A DNA stretch of 64,000 bases, taken from positions 434,001 to 498,000 of the forward strand of contig JAANYP010000722.1 in NCBI GenBank assembly GCA_020465985.1. Direction: 5' to 3'. Of the stretch, positions 12,721 to 25,103 are shown in pieces (the first letter of the stretch is position 1; every line of letters begins with the position of its first letter). Source of the stretch: Centrapalus pauciflorus (lineage: Eukaryota > Streptophyta > Magnoliopsida > Asterales > Asteraceae). The translations under genes and the position numbers were made by a program. The notes below the pieces were generated by a model, which saw only the letters and a list, made by a program, of their open reading frames with translations, did no database searches and was not told the origin of the DNA.

Positions 12721-13035
12721 TGGAAGGAGAGCGAGCGAGAGAGGAGACTTCAGGTCACCAAATTCAGTTATGACTAGAAAAACAAGCAGTGATTTATTGT
12801 AATCATACTGGTAACAAATTTTACTCTAATTTTTGTTTTATTTCGACAATAGATAACAGGAGCTGGACTGAGAATTTGTCGTGACTAAAAAAACATGTAG
12901 AGATTTAAATCATCTTCGGGTAATTTGTGATAACCGTGAAAACTAGATTTAGCAATTTAATGAAAAGTTAATCAATCTATGTTGTAAAACTTTTAAATCT
13001 GGATACAAATATATTTATAACGAAAACAAAATCTA
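12721..13035. other. Likely PSMG4 promoter region, no distinct feature
   Basis: AT-rich DNA lies between the GC-rich leader exon of PSMG4 and the Helitron. I see no gene and no certain TATA box. Confidence 0.4.
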
Positions 13036-13673
13036 TCTATATTAACAAAAGAAAACAATTTAGGACACATGTCACTTCCTAATTACATTAAACTTTTATT
13101 TTCCCGCCTTTTTTTCATAATTAAATATTTCATTTACTAATATATCTATTGTTAATAATGAGAAAATCTATTTTGAATACTTTCCTATTTAATTCATGAA
13201 ATGCAATAAAGGAAACACATCAAAATTTTAAATAATTCAACATTAATTTTAAAATTATTTTTAGTTGAAACTTTTTTTATAAGTAATTTTGTATTTAATT
13301 TTAGAGTTTACTATAAAAAAATTAACAAGTTTTTACGATTTTTGTGTTTTAATCTCTTCATGTTATTTTTTTTCAAAACATCCTCAAGTGGATTTGTTTT
13401 TTCTTGGTTTTGTGAAATTTATCTATTAGAGTCAGGTTATAATTGGTAGATGAATTTTTAAAGACTGAAAAATCGGGTTCTTATAGTCAAATTTCACTAA
13501 ACGAAAAAATTTAACTTGAGAATTTTTCTGAAAAAAATAATATGGAGGGACGAAAATCACAAAAAAAAAACACATAGGCTTTTTTCATAATAAATCCTTA
13601 ATTTTATATTAAACTTTTTAAAAACATAAATCGTTATCAAAGATACCCATGTTTACATGGGTAATCAAGCTAG
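13036..13673 (+). mobile_element. Non-autonomous Helitron, 638 bp
   Basis: The 5' end TCTATATTAACAAAAG is preceded by A. The 3' end is the hairpin ACCCATG-TTTA-CATGGGT (13645-13662), then seven bases, then CTAG followed by T. Insertion between A and T, a 5' TC, a 3' hairpin and a CTRR end are the defining Helitron features. Near the 5' end it carries GGACACATGTCAC and TTTTCCCGCC, shared with the Helitron end at 26459. No helicase coding is present. A foldback MITE (13304-13597) is nested inside. The alternative start four bases upstream (13032) also begins with TC. Confidence 0.85.
13304..13597. repeat. Foldback MULE-type MITE nested in the Helitron
   Basis: The arms are inverted and the 9-bp repeat TTAATTTTA flanks the element exactly (13295-13303 and 13598-13606). 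The arms carry the phrases typical of the family at 24172, 40698 and 41895 (TTTCACTAAAC, GGAGGGACGAAAA). Confidence 0.8.
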
Positions 13674-14111
13674 TATCATATTAAAATCAGATAAGTTTTT
13701 CAAACAACCCATAGTATATATTAACAAATATCGCGACATGAGTTTTATTTACATGTAGCAGTGTCACTTAGGATTTTAAGTGATATAAAACAAATTAATA
13801 TTTCCAGATTTATAAGTAGATTAAACGTTGCATACTTTGATAGCAATTTCAAATATCATTGCATAAATCGTATTAGAAACAATTCTGTTGCATAAGTTGG
13901 TAAAAGATGAAAAACTTCGTTGTATTTTTATAACAAGTTTAAACGTCATTGCATAAATTGTGTTAAAAGTGATTTCGTTGCATAAATTGATAAATTGTGA
14001 AAATGTTGTTGCATAAATATGTAGTTAACTCTATGTTAATATTAGCGACTAAAATTGTTAAATTAATTTAAGTAGATCATAGCCTAAAATTGATTACATA
14101 CATATTTAATA
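13674..14111. other. AT-rich spacer with TTGCATAA-type short repeats
   Basis: No gene is visible. The phrase CGTTGCATAAATTG and its variants recur about five times between 13820 and 14010, suggesting a small degenerate tandem array with a spacing of about 60 bases. Confidence 0.4.
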
Positions 14112-14542
14112 GGGATAATTAAAAAAATATACCCAAAAAACAACTCATTTCTCAAGTTTTACCAAAAAAAAAAGTCATATTACCAAAATACTCAACATTT
14201 TCGTTACTATTTTTACGTGACGGCCAATATTTACGTTACTTTACTTTTTATTATTTTTTAAATGTATTTCGTTACAAAATGTGAATTATCACGTAAAATA
14301 TCATTACTTTACGTTATCAAATCTCATTGTGCTCTTTCCCAAAAATAGTTTGATAACATAATGATAATGTACTTTACGTTACTTTTTACCTTTTGTAATG
14401 TAATGCATTAAAAAGTATTAAAAAATACAATTCACATAAATAGTGGTGTGTGGTAACGTAAATTGTGGGTATCTGATTAGATGAGTTTTTTTGGGTAAAA
14501 TTTGAGAAGTTATTTATATTTTGGTTATTTTTGTAATTGTCC
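14112..14542. repeat. Foldback MULE-type MITE, 9-bp TSD
   Basis: The ends GGGATAATTA and TAATTGTCC are inverted. TATTTAATA flanks both sides exactly (14103-14111 and 14543-14551). The interior shares ACGTTAC/GTAACGTAA words with the element at 37880-38357, so the two are one family. Confidence 0.87.
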
Positions 14543-14841
14543 TATTTAATACTGTAACTTGTTAATTAATTAATGCCCGCTTATTAGTTATGTTAAATTA
14601 AATATTCTTTTGAGATTAAAATAGCTACATTAAAATTATATTCATTCAATTACCAATTAAATTATAAGTAAACTACATAATAAATTACCGGACACACCTT
14701 ATTGTGAATGATCATTCATAGTTTTTTTTATGTAAACATGTATAAACCAATATTATAAGACATTTTATCCAAAAAATCATATCTTTATACATTAAAATTC
14801 GAAAAATAGATCTTGTAATTGGTTGAAAAAAAAAACCATGT

Positions 14842-15131
14842 TTTTTTAACAGCAAGAGGATAACGAGCCGGGAGCTTCGGCATTGCCATCACCCCCAAAA
14901 CCCGAAATCTCATATTCATTAAATAAATACTAGCAAGATGCTAGCAACCGAAAACAAAGCAAATAAAATTACAACTGGGAAAGGGGAAAAGAGCATCATA
15001 AAGACTACAACAAAAACTTACAATTGGCCCTAAATTTTAACCAAGAAAACAAATTCGCTTGAAATTCGTCTTTGATCATTGATGCCGACTGTCTCATTCC
15101 ATTGAAAATCAAATTGTTCGTAGCATTCTAT
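14842..15131 (-). mobile_element. 5'-truncated L1-type LINE, minus strand
   Basis: On the minus strand a short frame resembling the C-terminus of plant L1 reverse transcriptase (FNGMRQSASMIKDEFQ, then FSWLKFRANC) is followed by a 3' UTR and an A-run. The 11-bp repeat AAAAACCATGT flanks it (14831-14841 and 15132-15142), as expected for target-primed insertion. It sits inside a GTGAATGATCATTCAC-type repeat whose two halves are found at about 14700-14830 and 15140-15250. Confidence 0.78.
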
Positions 15132-15339
15132 AAAAACCATGTGAATGATCATTCACATAAATATATATGACATTCACAAATTTTTAAGAACGAATTGGTG
15201 AATGTATTTTCAAAATTTACATATCATGTGTGTAACGTTAATTTAAACATGATTGTGAAATTTTTTTTTTTAAGGTCGTTACTTTTGGGTGCATTCGATT
15301 TGAGCGGTACTTTTTGAACTTAAGCGTGTGTATCTGCAC

Positions 15340-15878
<539 letters not shown>

Positions 15879-15898
15879 TATATATATATATATATATA

Positions 15899-16416
<518 letters not shown>

Positions 16417-16544
16417 CACATATGGCTTACTCTTTTATGACTAAGTGGTTGTGAGATTCTCTAAAGATATATAAAGGGATAGCTAGCTTCCATGATGTTT
16501 GGTTTCTGTTATAATTTGATGATCAATTAGTTTTGAGTTAAAAG

Positions 16545-16547
<3 letters not shown>

Positions 16548-16602
<55 letters not shown>
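16548..16602. repeat. (GA)n in the 5' UTR of the RING-H2 gene
   Basis: A GA run of about 54 bases ends one base before the ATG at 16604, so it is almost certainly transcribed as leader. GA/CT runs in plant leaders can bind GAGA-type BPC factors. Confidence 0.9.
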
Positions 16603-16603
<1 letters not shown>

Positions 16604-16605
<2 letters not shown>

Positions 16606-19007
16606 GAGTGTTCCTGAACCCCCAAATATGAATTATCACCCATACTCTCATGCACTTCAAATTAGGGTTTATCAAGCTTTTATATTCTCCATCCCAATTC
16701 TCTTCTCCATTATTCTTTTCCTTTTGTTCTACTTGTTCTACCTCAAAAGAAGGGCTTATGCACTCTCAGTCTCTTCTACACTTCCACCTTCTACTTTCAA
16801 TTATCCTACTTCTTCATATCTTCCTATGGTAATTAATTAAAACTTAATTATCTATAATTTCCTTTTTATCTCTATATATAAACTTTACGGATGGAAGTGG
16901 TATCACATCATATATATATCATTTTTTTAGTAAATTGTATATATTTTCGATCTGCCATGCATCATATATACTTATTACTTCGTTTGATCGACTTAATGTT
17001 ATCATGTATATATATTCGATCTGATTTAATTTGTTTATGGTGTTTAATTGCTAATTTGCAGCCTCATGTAATGGGATTGAAAGGAGATCTCAAGGATAAG
17101 TTGCCAAAGGTGTTATTTGATGAAGATTTGAAAGCTAAAGATTCAACGTAAGCCCACTATTAACATGTTTAATTAAGACACTTTCTTATTCTTAATTAAT
17201 TAATTTCTTAATATTAATAAGTTTCAACATTCTTTTTATGTATTTTAGTAATAAATACATGATACGTATTAAATATACCATAACACTTAACCATTGAATG
17301 CTATATTTAATGAATATTTTATGATATATATCACGAATGCATCACAATTCCCGGGTAATGCATCATTATTTCCACATGATGTATAAAAAATTCCCGGTTT
17401 TTCGATACATATGGGTTCTCCAATGAACTCACCCCTATATATCTTATTCCTTTGGTATATATCAATTGGAATTATAGTTGTCACTTTTTTTCTCTCAAAA
17501 GTGTCTATGGATTTATGATTGTAATCAATGAAAATAGAATCTCATATGAGTGCCGTTCATCTTCAAAGGCCGGCAGGCATATATGCTCTCAATCACCATC
17601 TTTATACATATTTATATAAAAGAAATATATAAAGTTGGAAACAACAGTCCATTTTAAAACTCATTTATATAAAGAGAGTATAGTTCGAGAGAATATCACT
17701 TGATATACAGCGCACCAGAATGTATCACCTTTAAAAGAACTTCTAATTTTATTTCATGTATTAATTAACATTACGAAGATAATATGTAAATTTCACATAC
17801 ATTCACGTACATCTCCTAACTCTTAAAAATTGATGTGAACGTACACTTACATAATTTTGCATATATGAGAACTTACATTTATGTGATGCATGATTTCATA
17901 CACTTAGAATGTGTGAATGTGTGTGATTATCTGTGTAATGTTAATTAATGTTTATGAAAAAAATTTTAAAAAATTATTTTTAATAGTGTTACATTCTGAT
18001 GCGCTGCATAATAAGTGGTAGTCACTTGAACCTAAATCTATATGAAGATATTAACGCTAATTCTGTTATCCTAATCTTTGATCTTTAATGGAACTTTACA
18101 GGTATATCTATATCTTAGTGGATCTAAAATAGTTAAAAGCTTATAAAATATAAAATAATCGATGTTTATCTCTACTTTTACACTTGAACATCATTTTATG
18201 CAATAAAATGGTAACTTACACAAGTATTGGTTTTAACTCAAAATTATATTTAAAAAGTAACATACTTTCTTGCCTTCTTGGTAATACTCTTTCAGGAAAT
18301 ATATTTTTATAAATCCACTAGTCATTATATTTATTACAATCCTTGAATATAAAATCAACTAAATTTATGTTCATTGTATATCATTAAATTATATATAATT
18401 ATATTATTTTTATATAATTTTATATAGAATCTCATTTAGTTTTGCAAAGCAAGCTCCGTTTAAGGTCGTCAGTAAATTAACCTCATATAACTTAGAACTT
18501 TTAACAAATAGATTTTGAATAACAGATGAATAACTTGGCTTGTTTAAGTACAATTCTGTCTCGTTTTTTTATTATATTTATTTATATGATATGTATATTC
18601 AATACTGCAGATGTTGTGTTTGCCTTGGAGAATTTGAAATGAATGAAGAGTTGATTCAAGTGCCATCATGCAAACATGTTTTCCATAAGGATTGCATTCA
18701 CAATTGGCTTCATTCCAACTCTACTTGTCCACTATGTAGATGCTGTGTTTTTTTAGCTGTGGGCCCTCTCTCACAACCTGTAGGCCCACCACAATTTCAA
18801 CCCAACATCCAAGAGGCCCATTTGAGTGGTGATGGCCCATCAACCCATGGTACAAGTACAACATTTACAGCAGAAAGTACAACCACAACAACCTTAGCTG
18901 CAAGTAGCGATAATATGGACTGTTTAAGGGTCTCCTCCACCTCCCATGATAGTAACCATGTTGTGTCCAGTGGACTTTCTGTTGTTATACATGTTCAAAC
19001 CCAATAG
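16604..19007 (+). CDS. RING-H2 E3 ubiquitin ligase, RHA4A/ATL type
   Basis: Three exons join in frame: 16604-16828, 17062-17147 and 18611-19007, giving 235 residues. One membrane segment lies at about residues 25-47 (FIFSIPILFSIILF and onwards). A GLKGDLKDKLP stretch ahead of the RING resembles the GLD-like region of ATL proteins. The RING-H2 domain has all eight zinc ligands: Cys105, Cys108, Cys124, His126, His129, Cys132, Cys143 and Cys146, with Trp136 at the usual E2-contact position. The N-terminal QAFIFSIP motif and the DKLP-VLFDE linker are those I associate with Arabidopsis RHA4A. It should act as a membrane-anchored E3 ligase. The tail after residue 150 is Ser/Thr-rich and low complexity. 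Intron 2 (1463 nt) carries two foldback families also present in PER1 intron 3. Confidence 0.9.
17290..17490. repeat. MITE copy in RING-gene intron 2 (family B)
   Basis: It shares GCATCACAATTCCCG, CATGATGTA and GGTTCTCCAATGAACTCACCCCTATAT with the element at 36249-36421. The boundaries are not certain. Confidence 0.5.
17690..18045. repeat. Foldback MITE copy in RING-gene intron 2 (family A)
   Basis: The left arm carries ACAGCGCACCAGAATGTATC and the right arm carries GATGCGCTGCATAATAAGTG. This is the same inverted pair as in the element at 35849-36215. The centre has the TGTAAATTTCACAT words of that family. Confidence 0.65.
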
Positions 19008-19869
19008 CACCACTAAAAAAGTCTGACGTTATCGTACTGGTCCCATAAAAATCATAAAGAATCAAAATATGCATTAAATTTAAACATGGTATCTCTGAAT
19101 TTGATGGTAATATAAGTAAAAAAAATTGGATTTTAATTAGTTTAATCCAAAAACATTGAGGGGCCAATCTGGCCCGGTAAAAATAAAACTAGGTGAAAGA
19201 AACAAATGTATGTATTTTTTATTAGTGGCATAGATCGAATATTCAAGAAAAAGAAACAGATGCGTATGTCATTGAGTGAAATGGAGGATACGTACGATAG
19301 GCCATAGTCGAGGCCGATGAACCATTGTATCTTGGCACTCCATTGCGACGAAAGGAATTCGAAGAAGGGGAAAGAAGTCACAATTTTATGTTTGCTATAT
19401 GTTGTATTAATGATATTTACACACATACATATGTGTGTGTTTTTGTTGACTTATATAGTTATGATGAACTTCAAAACTTGTAATATTTTACCATTGTATT
19501 ATGGGTTAGTGTATTTACACGTCATGATGGGGGTAGAAAAAAGGTTAGGTTGACCATGAAAAGTGAAATGATAAAATTCGACATTTTTCTATTGGCTAAT
19601 TAATTATAAAAAATTGATTTCTAATAATATAGTAATAATGATGGGATAGAAATAGACATTTATGGAGTGAGAATAGTAACACTCTTGTATTATTGCATGC
19701 AACCCACTTATAATATCAAGCCTTGACACTGTTTTTGTATTAAAACTTAAAAGTTACAAATTAGTTGTATAGTTAACACTTAACACCTTAGATGTCAATT
19801 CATGCAACACACTTTATAATTTTATCCTCTTTAATCAAACTAAATAAAATCCACTTACAACAGTAAATC
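19008..19869. other. 3' flank of the RING-H2 gene, no other gene seen
   Basis: AT-rich DNA with several short frames but no recognisable domain. A polyadenylation region for the RING gene is expected near the start but cannot be fixed. Confidence 0.4.
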
Positions 19870-20381
19870 TGATGCAGCGTAGAAAATAGAAAAACAAAGA
19901 TAATCCGTTGATTCCACGAATACCCGGAAGATCTTAACCAAACTCACGTTGATTCTCAGGAATACCGCGAATTTGGCCTTCAAAATTGGTTCACACAAGA
20001 ACACAAATTTGGGAGAGAAAACTCAAGTTTCATAAAAATTGCAAGTAACCATCCAAGTTCATACATTACAATGTTAAAAAGAAGCAGAAAAACATAAACG
20101 GGCCAAAATGGTAATGGGCCAAACACACGGGCCAAAAAACTAAAGTCCAAACTGAAAGAAAAATAGAAAAATGCAAATTAAGTAGTCTTCGGGGCCTTTT
20201 TGGGCGAAAAGCAAGGCCCAAACCGCCTACGGCTGTTTGCCAACACGTCGGGCCTGTCCATACGGTCGTTTTGATATATTATAAGCCCAAATCGGATACC
20301 CGAGGCCCAAGTTATGGCCATTTTAGTGAGCCAATGTGGTCATGGGCCTCCAAGTATTCTAAGGCCCGGTCTTCTGCATCA
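19870..20381 (-). mobile_element. Solo LTR with 5-bp TSD
   Basis: The segment starts TGATGCAG and ends CTGCATCA, so it is TG..CA with inverted tips. AAATC flanks both sides exactly (19865-19869 and 20382-20386). No internal retroelement coding or second LTR is nearby. A 5-bp duplication around a single TG..CA block of about 0.5 kb is what LTR-LTR recombination leaves. A short TRIM is the alternative. The strand is a guess. Confidence 0.7.
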
Positions 20382-20420
20382 AAATCTCTTAAGTAATCTT
20401 AATGAAATGTATAATATATT

Positions 20421-20831
20421 TAACATTTATGCAGGTGGTACTAGAGTTGTTCATAAAAATCCGAAAATCTGAATATCCGAAATAAAAAATCCGAAAATCA
20501 GATCCGAAATGTCGGATATCCCAATTTCGGATTGTAAAATCTCAAAATTTCAGATATTCAGATATCCGAAAATATATATATTTTAAAATTTTTATATATC
20601 TTAGTATTGATTATGTACATAATATTGATGTTTATTATTATTCTAACTAATATTATATATTTATTATATATATTTTTTATCTTGATATTATATATTTATT
20701 AACTAATATTTTATATATTTTAATTTTTTTAATCGTTTTTTAGTCGTTTTGAGTAAAACAGTTTCGGATATATTTAGTTTGTGAGATATTTATCTTTAGT
20801 ATGTATTTGGATATATTTAGTTTGTGAGATA
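20421..20831. other. ATCCGAAA-rich decayed repeat
   Basis: The words ATCCGAAAAT, GATATCC and TTCGGAT recur in both orientations between about 20455 and 20580, then AT-rich DNA follows with ATATTTAGTTTGTGAGATA twice. It looks like a decayed oligomer-filled insertion. Ends are not identified. Confidence 0.4.
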
Positions 20832-20970
20832 CTTAAGAGGTTCCAACCTCTGAATTTTAAGAGAAAGAGAATAGTCTGAATTAAAATTCAGAGCGTTTTA
20901 ATTTCAGATTTTAAGGTCTCCTCTTAATTTCAGACATGATTTTCAGATTTCAGACATTTAACCTCTTAAA
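20832..20970. repeat. Small palindromic MITE upstream of the methyltransferase
   Basis: The ends CTTAAGAGGTT and AACCTCTTAA are inverted, and the interior repeats TCTGAATTTTAAGAG and CTCTTAATTTCAGA in inverted form. It lies about 220 bases upstream of the methyltransferase start codon, so it may be part of its promoter. Confidence 0.55.
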
Positions 20971-21192
20971 AATCAAATAACGCTAAAAACTGCAAAAACA
21001 TGTTTGTTTGTTTTTTTTTTTCATAATAAAATAATACGGAAACTTCACGAGGAATGACAAAGATACCCCGGTTTGGAACAACACGAAAGGGGAAAGTACG
21101 GAGTAGAGTCAATTTAACGGGTCCTACTTTTGTTAGAATCATCGAACTCAATTTCCGGCCACCGGAGTAATTCATCAACGTCGGCAACGAAG

Positions 21193-24100
21193 ATGACTCA
21201 GGCATATGGAGAATCATGGTACTGGGACAAACGGTACGCAAAGGAATCAACAAGTTCTTTCGATTGGTATCAAAAGTATGAATCTTTGGCCCCGCTTCTA
21301 CATCTATACGTCCCTCCGACGACTTCTCACCGGCGAGTCCTTGTCGTCGGTTGCGGAAATTCTGGTACTTATTCCCATTTCTCTTCTCGTTTTACTGATC
21401 GCTTATGCTCGCTTGATTGGATCCAGAACAAACAAATCTTTATCTGATACCTATATACTGATATTCTATACACACATCGTATATTTACCGCCAACATGTG
21501 CATCAAAGAACCTAAATTTTAGTGTTCGTTTCTTGGTTTGAATTTCCGGGCAAAAGCCCAAATGATACTTGTTTATATGTTGTTATTAATGGATTGTATA
21601 TTGATATTAGCCAAGACTGAATTGTAGTTGCGCATAAATTTATACCCTAAATATGATGCAATTCTTGTGTGTAATCCATTGATTTTGAAGAATTGTACCG
21701 AGGAATTGCCATTGGTAGGACTTAAACGTCTTCTTCATTGGAATTTTTATGAAATAATGGCTTTATGATTGATTTTATTGCTTCTTTTCGTACAATTTGA
21801 TGAGTATGACTGTACCAAATTCGGTTGTATTATGAATTAGGAGCCCCTAATAAGGCCTTGGTACTGGAATCTGGACTAGCAGAAGTTACTCACTATAGTT
21901 TTTGTGGTAGCTTGGGCTAAGTTGGGAGTTCATTTATAATTGCACTCCACACTGTTGATTGTTTCACCAAGAAAGGAAATTCTCATGTGTTTTCAATGGA
22001 ATTGTGTGGTAATTATCTTGAGTTTAGTGAAATCTTTCTATTAGTGGTAATTATCTTGAGTCCTAGTTTATAGTATTTGATTTTCTAGTTTTAGGGAGGG
22101 GTGGGTTCTATTAAGAGCCTTTAGGAGGGGGAATTGAAAGTTCAGTTTCTGTTTGGAGACCTCCTGGTTCTCGAATCCCAGGGTTTATCTTGTAAGTATT
22201 CGGTTAAGGGTGCCTATTATCGTAATTAAAGTTATTACTAGTTTGATTCATATCAAATTGCTCATGTTTGTTCCAAAATCAGCACATTTTAGTTGTTTGA
22301 TAGTTGCAGGGTTGCATTACTTTTTGTATTACATTTTCTTTGGTGCATAAAAGAATATATATTCTTGCAACAGACGCAGTTCAAGCGCTTTCGCTGATAG
22401 GTGTGGGGAGGGTTGTACAATAATGCTTAATTGGTATTCGATAGCCAATCAAAGATCTCTGATAATCAGTGAAAATCATCAGCAAGTATTTCTCTAGAAC
22501 CCCATTCAAGAAAGCATCATTATCATAATGTTTTATGATGAGTTTGATGTTTGTTATATTCCAAGTTATGTTTTTCATGATAGTTGGCATCTTATTTAAG
22601 GATAATATGTATTGTCCTACACGAGCTTTACGTTATTAAGAGACAATTGCATTCCTCTAACAATTGAATGTTCTTGAGATTAAGGTTACATTTATTTATA
22701 CATTTTCTGTTTGACTCCCACTTGGTGCTATCATTTCCTCGAGGCTTGAGGAATGCCCTCGAACTGGAAGGCCTGAAATTTTTCTGTGTCATGTGGAAGG
22801 GATGTTTTGTCCGGACCTTGTGGATTAGTAGAGTCAAAGGTATCAAATGCTAAGGCTATTTGAAGCGCACATTCGCACATTTGTTTTTGTCACACGCTAC
22901 GAAGGTTTTAGACAAAATGAAAATGTTCTATTATCATGCAAGTATATGTTCCCTCTTTTCTTTTCTCGTATTCTCTCTGCCTCCATCATTGAACATAATA
23001 TGTTTTTTGGAATGCACTCTTAGTCTCTCACCGTCTCTCAGACTTACAGTTACATATATTAATATATACGTATCAACGGGTGCGCAGCATTTAGTGAAGG
23101 CATGAGCAAGGATGGTTATACAGATATCGTGAACATTGATATATCATCTGTGGTTATTGAAGCTATGCAAAAGAAATACTCTGGTTCCCCCAATCTAAAA
23201 TGTATAACTTCTGCTCATATTGTAGCTTTTCTCTATTGATTTTGATCTACACATGTTTCATCTTTTCATTTAGCGTCTTTGTGATTTCCTTTACTTTGAA
23301 CAGATATTGAAATGGATGTTAGGGATATGAAAGCTTTTGAAGCCGGATCCTTTGATGCAGTTATTGACAAAGGTATCTTTCTTCATCGGTATTTTTATTA
23401 AGCAGCATCAACCAATCAAAGCAGTCTGAAGGGACTCTAGGATGCCTAGGCTGCCATTTAAAGCCTTGTTTGATTTTTTGCATAAGCTCTTTTAGAGCAC
23501 TTATATCTTCACGTGGAAAGATATTTGATTCTAACTGTAGACATAAAAGGGACTTCAGACATGTAATCTCTTAAAAAACAAACAAAACCTAAGTATTTTA
23601 ACCCGATAATTTAGACTGCTATTCTTGGTACATATCATCTAACGTTTTCTTTTCATATGATGTTTCTAGGAACCTTGGACTCTCTCTTGGTGAGTTCTCT
23701 TTTTGGTATTACGTAAGCATGTACTATTAAATAATTCACAAAGACACTAACGACAACTCTTGTGTTGCAGTGTGGTCACAATTCGAAGACTAATGCTGCC
23801 AAGATGCTTGAGGAGGTTGGAAGGTATATCGTTAACATCTTTTAAGTACAATGTTAAAAGTTGAATTTCTGTTTTGCATTGTATCCTTTTTTCCATTTTG
23901 ATATGTTCATATATTGAAGCAGTTGATGACAAACTATAGGGTCCTGAAGAAGGAAGGAGTATATATCCTGGTAAGCTCATTACTAATGTACTGGTGCGAG
24001 TATTAAAGATTTTCAGTTGATGCTCGTGATGTGACGCCCATGAAAATGTTGCAGATAACATATGGTATTCCAGCTTATCGATTACGTTTATTAAGAGAAT

Positions 24101-25103
24101 CGCATTCCTGGCCCATAAAGCTTCATGTGATAGGTGGTTTTTAGTTTCCGTTTCATCTTTTTAATAAGCTTTAGGGTTTATTATGAAAAAAACCAACATG
24201 TTTTCATGTTTTTTGCGTTTTCGTCCCACCATGTTATTTTTTTCCATAAAAAACCTTAAGTTATTCTTTTCATTTTGGTTTAGTGAAATTTGAATATTAG
24301 AACCCGGTTTTTTAGTTTTTTTAAAATCCGGTTCACAAATTTATAACCGGGGTCTAATGTCCAAATTTCACTAAACCAATAAAAAAAGAATAACTTAAGG
24401 TTTTTTATGGAAAAAAATTTCATGGAGGGACGAAAACGTAAAAAACGTGAAAACATGTTGGTTTCAGTTAGTTTTCAATTATAAATGTGGAGTGAAAATG
24501 TGTATGTATGGGATATACAGACAAGCTTCTTCCGGGGGAGAGTTCAAAGAGAGAGACGTGGGAGCTAACTTGTCCTGTTCCACTGAATAGCGATGGAAGC
24601 TTGAGAGAAGGTGGTCCTCTGGAGAACATGGAAGTTCATTACATCTATGTTTGTACTAAGGTCAGTCTAGTAATTTCGTTCGCCTCCCGATCACATTTTC
24701 AGTGAAAAAACTACCATTTTAACGTACTTTGGATAAGGAAATTATGATGAAAAAGCGGTCTATTTACCAAAAACTGCTTTCTATTTTATCAACTGGTCTC
24801 TTATTTGAATATAAACAGAAGTATGTTCCTTTTATGTACAACTTACATGTGGGTTCTTGGGTTGAAAACAAAAAACTGAGAACCAACATATTGCATTGAA
24901 CCATCCTGAAATCTGACAGTTTTGTAGTTTGGTTTTCGTTGTTTCCATAGTGAAAAGAATTTGAAGTTTTGAATGGTTTGTTTTTAGTTTTCTATTTCTA
25001 GCACCCGAAAACCGATGAAATATGTTTGCAAGCTTGTCTTGAGGATAATGATAATGGTTATAAGTTTGAATGCAGGTGTGAAGAAAGAGAGACACAGAGT
25101 TGA
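21193..25103 (+). CDS. METTL13-like SAM-dependent methyltransferase
   Basis: Nine exons join in frame: 21193-21364, 23088-23201, 23304-23372, 23670-23689, 23771-23823, 23940-23970, 24055-24133, 24521-24660 and 25002-25103, giving 259 residues. The N-terminus (YGESWYWDKRY, FDWYQKY) and SAM motif I (VLVVGCGNS, residues 49-57) are those of the METTL13/EEF1AKMT4-type family. The acidic residue of motif II lies in NIDIS (Asp75), followed by MDVRDM (99-104) and FDAVIDKGTLDSLL (from 112). Related human enzymes methylate lysines of elongation factor 1A; the plant substrate is not settled. Exon 4 is only 20 nt and exon 6 only 31 nt. The last exon is the least certain: it keeps frame and ends at a TGA, but its Cys/Glu-rich tail (EICLQACLEDNDNGYKFE) is not one I recognise as conserved. 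Intron 7 holds a foldback MITE. Confidence 0.88.
24172..24475. repeat. Foldback MITE in methyltransferase intron 7
   Basis: The left arm has CCAACATGTTTTCATG and CGTTTTCGTCCC; the right arm has GGGACGAAAACG and GTGAAAACATGTTGG. AACCCGGTTTTTTAG marks the centre. It is the same family as 40698-40983 and 41895-42229. I could not find a matching 9-bp duplication. Confidence 0.75.
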
